Source of the DNA: Prorocentrum cordatum
Lineage: Eukaryota; Sar; Dinophyceae; Prorocentrales; Prorocentraceae
Reading direction: 5' to 3'
Assembly: GCA_963575745.1 (NCBI GenBank)
Contig: CAUYUJ010018709.1
Location: forward strand, 48,501 to 112,500
DNA length: 64,000 nt
Part shown: piece after piece, positions 54,720 to 64,000 of the stretch
Position numbering within the stretch: position 1 is the stretch's first letter
Layout of the letters: each line of letters opens with the position of its first letter
The notes under the pieces: generated by a model
Database searches by the model: none
What the model saw: only the letters and a program-made list of their open reading frames with translations
What the model was told of the DNA's origin: nothing
Position numbers and translations under genes: made by a program

Positions 54720-55045
54720 CTCTCCCTCGACCTCTGCGTTGACCTCGACATCTCCCTCCCTCCCCCTCTCACTCTCTCTGTCCCGTTCCCTTTCCCTCTC
54801 CCCCTCACTGTCCCTCCACCTCCCCTCCACCGAGAGCAGATGAGGCCAGGTCTTAAATCATGGGCGTTGGGACCCATCTCTTCTCCCTTCTCCTTCCCCT
54901 CCTTGCCTCCAGCCAGTGCGTTGTGCGCCCAACGGTGGTGTTGGGTGTCCCAGACCCCACGGCCGCGTGCTGGTCTCCTCCGCCTTCCAGTTCTCTCCTG
55001 CTCTCTCCTTCCCTCCCTCCTCCTCCTCCTCCTCCTTTGTCTTAG
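54720..55045 (+). repeat. CT-rich low-complexity sequence
   Basis: CCCTCTCC- and CCTCCTCC-type stretches separated by ordinary sequence. Confidence 0.6.
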
Positions 55046-55551
55046 GGGGCTGCTCCTGTCGCGGGCCTGCCGAGGGATTTAGTTTCTCTTGGTGCAATCT
55101 ATGAGCTCTTCTTCTGCTGGCCGCTGCCAACGACTTTGTTTTTTGGGGAGGGGGGCCTTGCCGTGGGTAGTGGTGTGCCGGCTGTGCAAAGCCGTACCGC
55201 TACCTGACACATTACGTGATGGGCCCCCCATCCAAGATTGTCCGCCCGCCCAACACTCAGGCGAATCCGACGGAGCAAGTGTTTTCGTGACGTGGGCCTT
55301 AGCTTCCCAGGTCCAGCTTCCCATCCCCCAAGTAGACATTGCCGAAGTGTTTTAAATGATCGTGAGGAAACTGGTGGATCTGGGGTCAACTGTCAGAGGT
55401 CTTCTCCAGGTTCGCCGGAGGCCTTTGCCAGGGCTCCTCGGGTTGATCGGGGTCCGTGGGTCTTGTTCCTTGCTCGGGTTCCTCGCGACATTCCCTAAGG
55501 TTCCTCGGGCTTCTCCAAGCAAGCATTGCCAAGCAATGGCAAGCAATGGTT

Positions 55552-55624
55552 TGCATTGCATTGCATTGCATTGCATTGCATTGCATTGCATTGCATTGCA
55601 TTGCATTGCATTGCATTGCATTGC
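55552..55624 (+). repeat. (TGCAT)n pentanucleotide tract, about 14 copies
   Basis: Perfect GCATT repeat flanked by degenerate GCAAT/GCGTT words, showing local expansion. Confidence 0.95.
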
Positions 55625-56002
55625 GTTGTTCTGCGTTGCTCAGCACTCCCCCTGACTTGCTTTCGAAGAGCGAAGACCCCTAATTTGGGTCGGTCCAGGC
55701 CCATCCTGAGCAGTTTTGACAATCCCGGGACCAGCAAGCGGCTTCGGGGGGCATAAGACGACGAGAACTTCCCGTCGCGGCTTCTGTTGGGACATCGGGA
55801 TCTGAGGCTCCTCCCCCCGCCTCCTCCCCCCCCTCTCCGCGTGCGAGTGCGACAGGGCCCCAGCCTGCCCGCGCTGCCTCCTTGGGGGGTCTGCCAGCCA
55901 GCTGGCGGGCGGACTCGCGCCTTGAGTCCCGCCACATGATGTGTTCGTCACAGCTGTGCCGAGTCGGCTGCTGAGCCCGAGCCCAGCCCATGTAAGCGAG
56001 GA

Positions 56003-56160
56003 GGGGAAAAAACACACACAGACACAATTGATCGTCGATTCCCAGGAAAATATGGGAAAAGATGGAAGGTGGGGGGGAAGACAAAAACGCACAACATATG
56101 GGAAAATACGGGGAATATTTTTTATTTGTGTGTATTTATTTGTGTGTCCTGGGGCCCCTT
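56003..56160 (+). mobile_element. MITE-like element, copy 2
   Basis: Matches copy 1 at 39621 along its whole length, with ACACACAGACACAATTGATCG at the left and TTTATTTGTGTGTCCTGGGG at the right. Flanks GTAAGCG and GTAAGAG may be a mutated target duplication. Confidence 0.7.
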
Positions 56161-57003
56161 TAGTAAGAGCGATCGGGGCATTGGCACCACCGTTTCGAAG
56201 CTCGCGTCGATCTCTAGCTGCTGGAGGGGGCCTGGACCCCTCAGGGGGCGAACGATGCAACAAAACGGTAAGGGGAAGTCCTGCTTCCACTCTGCCCCCC
56301 CTCCCTCAAACACCCGTCGCTTAGAGTTGTTATCGATGCGTGGGCTCCTGACCTTTTTGCCCCTTCCCGTTTCCGCAGGGCCGGTTTCTCATCTCGAGCT
56401 GTTTTTTTGACGCTGCCGAGGCCCGAAGCCATCCCCCCGGAGGCCAAGACCGGTGACAGACCTTGAGATCGAGTCGCCAGATGCCTGGCCCCCCCAGACA
56501 TCCGACGTGGCTGCTCGCCACGTGGCTCCCCAGAGGCCCAGGCCCTGTCCCTGGGACTGGCTCGTACGGTCCCGGGGCCAGGACAGGCCCCCCCGGAGGC
56601 AGAGGATTGCCAAGAGCTTCCCGTTCCGATCCTGTCGCGACGCGGGCATGTCAGGGTCCTCCCGACGTGCTGGACCCATCCCGGGGTGCGCCCTGGGCAG
56701 AGTCGAGGGGCAGCCGGCCGCGGCGACGAGGGAGCCCCGGGAAGCCCAAGGAGGCCCCCTCTCTCCTACGATTGTCGCCAGCCTCGAACCTCGATTTTCG
56801 AAAAAGGCGTCCTGGGCGAAAGTGCGCGTCCTTCACGCGCAGCGCGGCTGAAGCCCTCGAGACTGCACCAGTGCAGTCCGGCTGAAGTGGGGGTTTGCCG
56901 AGCGTGCGAGTATTTCGGCGTTCGTGCGTTTCACGTATTGCTCACGCGCTGTGGCTGGTGCCAGGCTTGAAACAACAAATAAAACCATCTAACGTATTCA
57001 TGC
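56161..57003. other. GC-rich unique sequence
   Basis: No gene recognised. Overlapping frames at 56453-56885 have no domain. Confidence 0.3.
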
Positions 57004-57009
57004 ATTTTT

Positions 57010-57560
57010 TTTTTGTTCGAGGCGTCCTCCTTCCTTCCTCCTTCTTCCTTCCTTCCTTCCTCCTTTATCCTTCAACGCGTCCTTCCTGTAGGCGACGTTG
57101 GATGCCCGAGAAGCCCCCAAAGGCGAACACAACTTTGATCCTCGAAAACCTAGAACCCCGAACTCCGAACAAGACGGTCTCCCTCCCTCTCTCACTCCTC
57201 CCTCCCTCCCTCCCTCCCTCCTCCCCTCCCTCCCTCCTCCCTTCCTCCTTCCTCCCTCCTTGACTCCCTCCCCCCCTCCCTCCCTCCCTTCTTCCTCCTT
57301 TCTCCCTCCCCCCCTCCCTCCCTCCTCCTCCTCCCCCTCCTCCTCCGCCTCCCTTCCTCCCTCCCTCCCTCCCTCCCTCCCTCCTCCTCCTCCTCCTTCT
57401 CCTCCTCCTCCTCCGCCTTCCCCTCCTCCTCCTCCTCCTCCTCCTCCTCCTCCTCCTCCTCCTCCTCCTCCTCCTCCTCCTCCTCCTCCTCCTCCTCCTC
57501 CTCCTCCCCCTCCCCCTCCGCCACCTCCTCCTCCTCCTCCTCCCTTTCCTCCCTCCCGGC
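57010..57560 (+). repeat. Polypyrimidine CCT/CCCT tract
   Basis: TTCC repeats (57025-57065), a short unique piece, then about 390 bp of CCCT and CCT units ending eight bases or so before the start codon of the phosphatase gene. The Pro/Ser frame through it is compositional. It may act as leader or promoter sequence, but that is inference from position only. Confidence 0.9.
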
Positions 57561-57568
57561 GTGGTGGG

Positions 57569-58825
57569 ATGAAGCTGCCCGCGCCTTTTGCGTTCGCGGT
57601 CGTGACGGACCTGGACGGCACGGTCCTGCCCAGGCCCGGCTCCGGGCGGGCGGGCGGCCTCGGCACGCCGCCGCTGGGCGAGGGCCCCGCGCACGGGCCG
57701 CTGCTGCGCCTGCTGGAGCGCGGCTGCACCGTCGTCGGCGCCACGGGGTCCAAGCTCGCGACGCACCGCGCGCTCTTCTTTAGATGCTCGATTGGGGGAC
57801 CTCCCAGGGGCCCACCGGACGGCTCTGATTGACTCCAGTCCGACTTGGGCTCGACTCCCGCTCGACTCAGGTTCGGCTCAAGGTCGGCTCGGGTTCGGCT
57901 CGACTCGACTCCACGGACGTTCGGCGCAGCTTCGACGCGCGAGTGGAGCGAGTGGCTTCAGGAAGGTCCCCAGAATGAGCATCTAATCTTCTGGGACGAA
58001 TTGCCCGTGGAGGCACGGCGGTCCGGGCGCGTGCTCCTGAGCGTGGAGTCCGGCCGCAGGTTGTACCGCGGCAGCCCAGAGGATGGCACGCCCGTCGAGG
58101 ATGCGGCCTTCACGGCGTTCTCGTCGTCGCGGGCGCCGCCCTTCGAGGAGCGCGTCGTGGCAGAGCTCGTGGAGGTTGGCCGCGCCGGGATCCGCAGCTT
58201 CTGGGCGGACGCGTCGCGGGACAGGTCGCTTCTCGACCCCGGCGGCCCTCACGCTGGGCTGTGCGGGTACCTCGGCTCCGCCGACGCGGCGGACCCGCCC
58301 GTCACGAACGACAGCCGGCGCTACCCCCGGGTCGAGGTGCGCGACAGCGCCGTTGTCTTCCTCGGCGTGCCGGTGTCATTTGGCAGGCAGTACTTCGAGG
58401 TGCCGCCGGGGCTGTCCGACCGGGTGAGCGGCAAGCCCACCGGCCGTTACTGCTTCGACTGCACTCCCCCGGGGCTCAGCAAGGCGCTGCTGATCGAGTT
58501 CCTCACGGCGGAGACGCGCGAGCTCGCGGCCGGCCGAGCGCTCGCGCTGGGCGATCAGCCGCTGGGCAACGACGAGGGGCTGACGCGCTGGCACGCGAGC
58601 GGGGCCTTGCCCTTCGTCTCGGTCTCCGAGAGCCGCGCCATGGTGCCAGAGCACCTAGCGGCGTGTCACGTGACGCGGCTGGCGAACGAAGAGGCGAGCG
58701 CCGCCGTGTTCACCTTGCTGGCGGAGACCCTGGAGCGGCACGCTGGGCCGGCAGAGCTGTCCACGTCGGAGGTGTCCAGGTTGGTGCAGCAGCTCAATGC
58801 GATGCCAGCGGCATGCGCGGGGTGA
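57569..58825 (+). CDS. HAD-superfamily phosphatase (C2-cap type), about 355 aa, one intron
   Basis: The ATG at 57569 opens MKLPAPFAFAVVTDLDGT. The nucleophile motif DLDGT is at residues 14-18, as expected at a HAD N-terminus, which supports this start. Motif II (VVGATGSK, residues 55-62) follows. The frame then fails at a stop at 57830. After an apparent intron it resumes at about 57962-57974 with NEHLIFWDELPVEARRSG. Exon 2 contains the motif III lysine in PPGLSKALLIEF (about 58468-58503) and motif IV ALGDQPLGNDEG (about 58545-58580), and ends PAACAG-stop at 58825. All four catalytic motifs are therefore present. Family members remove phosphate from small molecules such as sugar phosphates. 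The order and spacing resemble the Cof/mannosyl-3-phosphoglycerate phosphatase group, but the substrate cannot be told. No targeting signal is evident. Confidence 0.8.
57783..57973 (+). other. Probable intron of the phosphatase gene
   Basis: The stretch holds an in-frame TGA and short repeats of GGCTCGACT/GGTTCGGCTC unlike the exons. No GT lies at the expected 5' edge. A GA at 57783 is possible, and dinoflagellate introns can have GA or GC donors. Two acceptors fit the frame, AG at 57960-57961 and CAG at 57971-57973. Exact borders need a transcript. Confidence 0.55.
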
Positions 58826-59055
58826 GCCGACACCGGCGATTAGCGTCGCCTCCCGAGCGTGACTTCCGCCGCTGCTCGGTGCTTCGCCTGGATGGATGGA
58901 GGCGCGTGCCAGCTGGCGACAAGGGGTGTGGAACGCCACGCAGCCTTTTGCCATGCCTGCCGGGAGTCACGACACGCGTGAGGCGCACCGTCGCTGAGGA
59001 GGAGGAGGAGGACGGGGCCGGGGATGGAGGAGGTGGAGGGAGGAAGATTTTCACA
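58826..59055. other. Region downstream of the phosphatase gene
   Basis: No polyadenylation signal or second gene recognised. A short GAGGAGGAGG run lies at 58996-59012. Confidence 0.3.
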
Positions 59056-59064
59056 TGCGCGCAC

Positions 59065-59092
59065 CCACACACACACACACGTACACTTTTTG
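59065..59092 (+). repeat. CA dinucleotide tract
   Basis: ACACACAC repeat of about 20 bp within a CACA-rich stretch. Confidence 0.85.
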
Positions 59093-59900
59093 GCGTTGCG
59101 GCCGCGCGCGCAGCGACGCAGCGGAGGCGGGCAGCAGAGAGCCCGGAGCGTGCGGCCGAGGCCCGCGAGAGGAGCGGGCAGCGACTCGCGCAGCGCGGAG
59201 CGAGGAGCGCAGGGCGCGCCCCCGGAGAGCCTCGCGGTGCGGGCGTTCCCCTCGGGCGGCAGCCCAGAGGGGGGGCGAGCGGGGAAGCTACCAGAGGTCT
59301 CAACCGGTGCCGCACACCGAGAGGGGAGCAGCCAGCGAGTGGGTGTGGAGCCGAGGCGGGGACAGCAGCCCGAGAGAGGCTCGCGAGCAAGAGAGGGTCT
59401 TTCAATGCACAAGCGCATGCGTGCTGGGAGTGGTAGGCGTGGCTTGAGCTGGTGCGATGCTGCGGTGTCCCCGAGAATGGGTGGGCAACGAACGAGCGAA
59501 CGAATAGACACGCGCACACTTTGTCGCGTCGGCGGCCCAGTGAGCATGAGTGGCACATGAGTGGTACGTGTGTGCAGCCAAGATCTGAGGAGCGATCCAG
59601 CCGTTGAAGCAGAAAGGGGCAATCACGGTTGGCCACTGACCCACCACACGCTGAGACCATGTGTGCCATCGGAACATTCGCACACGCTTGGCACACCCCT
59701 GCGCCCATACCTTTCACGACGAACCCGGGTCCAGGACCGGTGCAGGCGCGCAGGGGTGCCGCACGGTCGCCACGCTGGCTGCGCGAGGCAGCCCTGCTGC
59801 TTCACGGAGCCCGGGCGGGGTGAACGCCCCGCGTGGGCGCTGCGTGGCCCGGCACGTGCGGCCACGTATCTGGCCGCACCGCCTTCTCCCTTCCACATCG
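59093..59900. other. GC-rich sequence, no gene seen
   Basis: Frames of 180-307 codons on both strands overlap with each other and lack domains. Confidence 0.3.
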
Positions 59901-60230
59901 CTCTCCTCCTCTCCTTCCCTTCTCCTTACCCTCCCCCCCCATCTAAGCGCACTTCCGTCGGCCTCCTCCGCACCTGCCTCCGCCTCCCGAGCCTCCGCCT
60001 CCTCTGCCTCCACCCCCTCCGCCACCGCCTCTTCACCCGAGTTCACCCCCTCCGCCTCCACCTCTGCCACCACGTCTGCCTCGAGCTCCTCGCCGCCTCC
60101 GTCGCCTCCGCCTCCACCTCCGCAGCCACCTCCGCCTCCTCTGCCGCCGCCTCCGCCGCCTGTCGTGCCCCTCGGCCTCGCCTCCGCCTCCGCCCCCGCC
60201 CCGCCGTCGCCACCCCTTTGCCTCTGGGTT
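59901..60230 (+). repeat. CCTCCGCCTCC degenerate repeat
   Basis: CTCCGC- and GCCTCC-type hexamers dominate and create Pro/Ser/Ala frames. Confidence 0.85.
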
Positions 60231-61599
60231 GGCCTGCGCCGCGACGGTCGGGACGGAGCAGGAGTAGAAGGACACAAAAAGAGGAGGCAGCAGGGACATG
60301 AGGACTGGGGAGTGGAGGCAGAGAGGGAAGAAGCGGGGGAGGATGAGGGAATCAGAACAATAAGAAGATAAGGAGGACGAGGAGTGGAGAGGTGGAGGGG
60401 AGTCGAAGGAGAGGGAGCGGAGGGATGAGTAAGAGGCGGAGGAGGAGGAGGACGAGGGTGGAGCCTCACGAGGGAGGAGGACATGCGAGGAGGATGCTGG
60501 TGAGAAGGATGAAGAGGTGCAGTCGTGATGGATGGGAGGGGAGGCAGGGAGGATCATGATGAATAGGAGTAGACGGAAGGATGATGAGTCCTCCTCCTCC
60601 TCCTCCTCCTATTCCGTCTCTTCTTTCAATCGCTTTTCTCACTTGCTTATCCTTTCCTCCTCCTACTCCCCCACCAGCGCTTGCTCGCACAGGGGCTTGC
60701 AACTTCGTTCCAGAAGACATACGTAACCAGGATACGTGCGCGTGACTTCACGCCACGGGGGGGATGCCCCAGCAGTCAGGTTGGCGTCACCGCGTGGAAC
60801 TCATTGCCCCCAAGAGGTCCCCCCTCCACTCCAGCGAAAGACAGCTCTTCCCACGAAAGGAATTTCGAATGGTGATCACCGAGGTACCAGGGCCTAGACG
60901 GTCTCTCCTCCCCAGCGGCAGTAAGAGGCAGCCTGACGCACGGACGGGTCGTGCTCAACCATCTTGCCGTCCCGCAAGGCGCAATCCCATCCGTCACCAC
61001 AAGGGGCCCCACCCAGAAGCAGTGCATCCAACACAGTGTGGTTGGCGTCCGTCACGCCCATCCTCGCAAGAACTGCTGAGCATAATCGCGGCCACGGACC
61101 AGCCGACTGCCCCGGCCGTGCCCACGCACGGGCAAGGTCGGATACATGCGCCTTGAGGACATACAACCATTGCCCTCACTACTCAGAGCAGCGGCGGGCT
61201 TCAGGGCATGACACCGCAGGTCCTGCTCGGCTGCCGCCGAACGCTGGGCCAGGAAAGCATACCAACCCTAGGGAGGCGGGCGGCATCAGCAGAACGCAGC
61301 ACTCCCCATGCTCCTTGCCGTGTCGTGCCTTGGAGCCTGGTGCGCGCTGCATGTCGAATGAGTGCGATCGCATCGTCCGCGATCCCACAGTCAACAGATA
61401 GGGTGGCGCGGATATCAGGCAATGCCGTCGCACCTATCCAAGTTCACAGGCGCCCGTGCGTCGCAGTCCGTGTCAACTATCCGGCCGCCTTCTGCTCTGT
61501 GTTTCGGCGCCGTCAGCGCCGCCCAGAAGGCCGTCACACCCGCTATTTCTCGTAAGTATCCCTTGAGGGGCTCTTATACGGCCTGCCTGGGTCGTCATG
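60231..61599. other. Unique sequence with purine-rich and CCT patches
   Basis: GGA-rich words from 60270 to 60500 and a CTCCTC run at 60590-60610. The remainder has only short frames. Confidence 0.3.
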
Positions 61600-62050
61600 C
61601 GCCCCCCCCTCTCTCTGAGGCCGTCTTGCTGGGCCTCCTGGGGTCCCTGTTGGCCGTTTGGAGAGTAGTGGAGGGTCTTGTCGGGGCCCTCTTGGGGGCC
61701 TTCCTGAGCTGTTTTGGTGCTGTTTGAGCTGCCCTGGGGCCCTCTCAGGCCACTCTGGGGCCCTCTTCGGGCTATCCTGGGCCGTCTCAGAAGCATCTCG
61801 AGCCGAGACACCAATGACGTCCAGCATATTCAAGCACCCAAGGCATTCTTTAGTGCTTTTGATGATTGCGGCATTATCTTGGATGGCCTCTTGGCAATCC
61901 TTGTGGTATGTTGGAAACCTCTCGAGGCCTCGTAGGCATCTTTTTGGGTCTTCTTGGGTGATCGAGGCGGTGTGGAACTACCTTGGCGGCCTTCGTGGTC
62001 GTCCTGGGCCGTCTTCGAGGCCTTTCAGTTTTTGGAGACCCTCAGGACGG
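61600..62050 (+). repeat. Degenerate GGCC-CTTGG minisatellite
   Basis: Units such as GGGGCCCTCTTGGGGGCCTT and CTTGGGTGATCGAGGC recur with 20-30 bp spacing, the same family as at 35.1 kb and, inverted, 51.7 kb. Confidence 0.7.
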
Positions 62051-62299
62051 TGCACGCAGCGAGGTGTGGGTGGAGGGGAAGGGGGTCCCTGAGTTAGACT
62101 GCTCACAACCGAACGCCCTACCGAACAGCGTTTCGCATTCAACCACGCCGCAACGTGCCAGTGGTCACGGTGGCGGATGAGCCAGGGCGAGGATGAATTG
62201 GAGGCCGAGGGGGAACATACTGTTACGTGGGTCAGCCAGGTCACACGTCAAGACAATGGGCCAACACGCAGGCTCTTGCCACAATACGCCTCTCTCTTT

Positions 62300-62670
62300 T
62301 CCTCCTGCTGTTGCTGCTGCTGCTGCTCCACCTTTCTCCTCCTCATCCTCATCTTCATCCTCCTCCTCCTCCTCCTCCTGACTTCTCCTCCTCCTCCTCC
62401 TCCTCCTCCTCCTCCTCCTCCTCCTCCTCCTCCTCCTCCTCCCCCCTCCTTTCCTCCTCCTCTCCTCCTCCTCCTCCTCTCCTCTCCTCCCTCCTACTCC
62501 TCCCCCTCCTGGCTCCTCCAGGCTCCTCCTGACTCCTCCTGACCCCTGGCTCCTCCCCCCTCCTCCTTATCCCCTCCTCCTTCTCCTCCTCCTCCTCCTC
62601 CTCCTCCTCCTCCTCCTCCTCCTCCTCCTCCTCCTCCTCCTCCTCCTCCTCCTCCTCCCCCTCCCCTCCA
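62300..62670 (+). repeat. (CCT)n polypyrimidine tract
   Basis: TGC triplets (62308-62325) lead into two long CCT blocks (62355-62445 and 62575-62660) joined by mixed CTCC sequence. Confidence 0.95.
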
Positions 62671-63229
62671 TGGCGTTTTGCGCTCGGGCTGCTGAGGCCG
62701 CCCGTTTCCCGCAAAACCCAAGCTGTTCGCCAGTGTCCAGCAGGCGATCGTATATTTTCTTTCCTTGACCTTTCCCAGGTTGCCCTAAATCAGAGTCCTT
62801 AGTGAAAGTCCAGGTGGAACACGCGGATTTCCCAAGGGCTTCCAAAGTGCAGCTGCACGATCCGGGCTGACCCCGATGGGGTCACGTGTCTCGAGTGAGA
62901 CTGTTTGAAATATGTATTCAAATCTTGGTTTTAAGTTTCACAGTCCAGTCTTGCTGGTGGCAGTTGGTGATGTTGAAAGAATACCTCTTCTTTCTCCTCC
63001 CTAGCCCCCCCCGTGCCTCCTCCTGACTCTTCCTTCCCCTTCTCCTCCTCATCTCCTCTCCTCCCTCTCCTCCTCTTCCTCCCTTCTCCTCCATCTCGTG
63101 TCCATGTAATGAATCGCGCCTCCCTGTTGCACCCCCAGACGTGTTGGTGCGGCGGGCCTGGGGTTTCGCCCTAGACGCCTTCACCATTCCTGACCCCGAA
63201 GCTAGAAGTTTGCAGCAGGTTCAGGGATG
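62671..63229. other. Unique sequence with CT-rich patch
   Basis: CTCCTC-rich at 62985-63095. No gene recognised. Confidence 0.35.
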
Positions 63230-63650
63230 GATTGCGGGTGGTTTTTGAAGATGCGGCTTTCGGTTTAGCGCCGCGCGCATTCGTCCCAAGCACCTGCGCC
63301 AGTTTCAAGGACTGAGTATTTTTTTGGTTTCTTCATGTGTTTCTTTACGTATATAGATAGCTTTCGCGCCGCGCACATTCTTGTTAAAAGCTTGCAGCAG
63401 TTTCACATGTAGGGGCTTGTGGTATCCAACATGTGGCTCTCGCCCCAGCGCCGCGCACATATGTCACACTTTACGACATGTTCAGCGATGGAGGGCAGAT
63501 TCTTTTCAACATGTGGCTCTCGCCTCGGCGCCGCGCACATATTTTGAAGTCTACGACAGTCTGAGCGATGCTAGGCGGGTTCTTTTCAACATGTGGCTTT
63601 CGCCTTCGTGCTGTGTACATTTTTACAGAATACTTTGGATCGTGTCGAGG
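63230..63650 (+). repeat. About 80-bp tandem repeat, five degenerate units
   Basis: CAACATGTGGCTCTCGCC starts units at 63428, 63507 and 63587 (79-80 bp apart). Two older units precede, recognisable by GCGCCGCGC(A/G)CATTC. Each carries GCGCCGCGCACAT and a CTACGACA(G/T) segment. Confidence 0.9.
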
Positions 63651-63659
63651 ATTCGCGAA

Positions 63660-63860
63660 GTTGAAGTCCCAGGAATGGTGTTTTGGCATGGTTTCGAAAT
63701 GTCTTCTTGGAAGAATCAGGATGGTTCGCAGTGTTGAGGCTCCATGAGTGGTGTTTTGGCACGATTTCGGGTTGTCAGGACGTAGTGCTCAAATTGATTG
63801 ACGGAGTGGGAATCCCAGGAACGGTGTCTTGGTACGATAGAGGGTTCTCAGACGGTCATT
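63660..63860 (+). repeat. About 72-bp tandem repeat, three units
   Basis: CCCAGGAATGGTGTTTTGGC, CCATGAGTGGTGTTTTGGC and CCCAGGAACGGTGTCTTGG are spaced 70-75 bp and follow the 80-bp array directly. Confidence 0.75.
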
Positions 63861-64000
63861 TCCCGCAATGAAGAAAATCTTTCTTAGGGACCCATCAAGC
63901 AGGAATTTGGCGGGACGGCGTATTGCAACATCAGTGATGCGTTTGGGCTTACACCGGTCCTTTTCCTCCTCCCCCTCCCCTTTCCCCCCCCTCTCCCTAC

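Noticed and set aside
57098-57568. Long Pro-rich N-terminal extension of the phosphatase
   Set aside because: The frame is open only because CCT/CCCT units lack stops in it. HAD proteins start shortly before DLDGT, as the ATG at 57569 does.
58261-59436. 391-codon frame overlapping the phosphatase
   Set aside because: It is the +1 shadow of exon 2 and carries no HAD motif. The 307-codon minus-strand frame beyond it is likewise unsupported.

Overview
The window looks like nuclear DNA of a eukaryote, most probably a dinoflagellate. The grounds are circumstantial: GC-rich background, huge microsatellites, almost no genes, decayed coding remnants, and non-LTR retrotransposons whose reverse transcriptase has a WADN active site and an unusual RNase H. 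The species cannot be fixed from the sequence. I saw no rRNA, tRNA, CRISPR array or complete spliced-leader sequence.

Region 1 (1-25.7 kb) is a dense nest of mobile elements. Two short families, here called A (about 350-400 bp) and B (about 0.9-1.5 kb, with an internal tandem repeat of about 176 bp), share the same ends. The 5' end is TA(A/C)CTCGTAGAGCT. Near the 3' end lies the matching inverted repeat AGCTCTACGAG, followed by a strong GC hairpin and a terminal CCAG. At six places one copy sits inside another element, and removing it restores the host sequence with no target-site duplication, usually between A and T. This is how Helitron-like elements insert. A 5.8-kb LINE (9639-15416) and three LINE fragments lie in the loop or 3' arm of the same hairpin, so the LINE appears to use these elements as its landing site. 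A family B copy (19573-23378) splits one of the LINE fragments and is itself split by a 2.7-kb insertion carrying an 89-bp satellite.

Region 2 (25.7-39.6 kb) is GC-rich unique sequence with long but unconvincing open frames. It is broken by poly-T, TA, GGA, AAT-type and GAT-type simple repeats. Region 3 (39.6-48.5 kb) holds a MITE-like element and two decayed coding stretches, one on each strand. Region 4 (48.5-57.5 kb) is again simple repeats, degenerate minisatellites and a second MITE copy.

Region 5 (57.57-58.83 kb) contains the one convincing host gene, a HAD-superfamily phosphatase with one apparent intron. It starts a few bases after a pyrimidine tract of about 390 bp. The remainder to 64 kb is low-complexity and minisatellite DNA, ending in an array of about 80 bp whose inverted relative lies at 50.9 kb. 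Apart from the phosphatase and LINE ORF1, no intact protein-coding gene could be supported.
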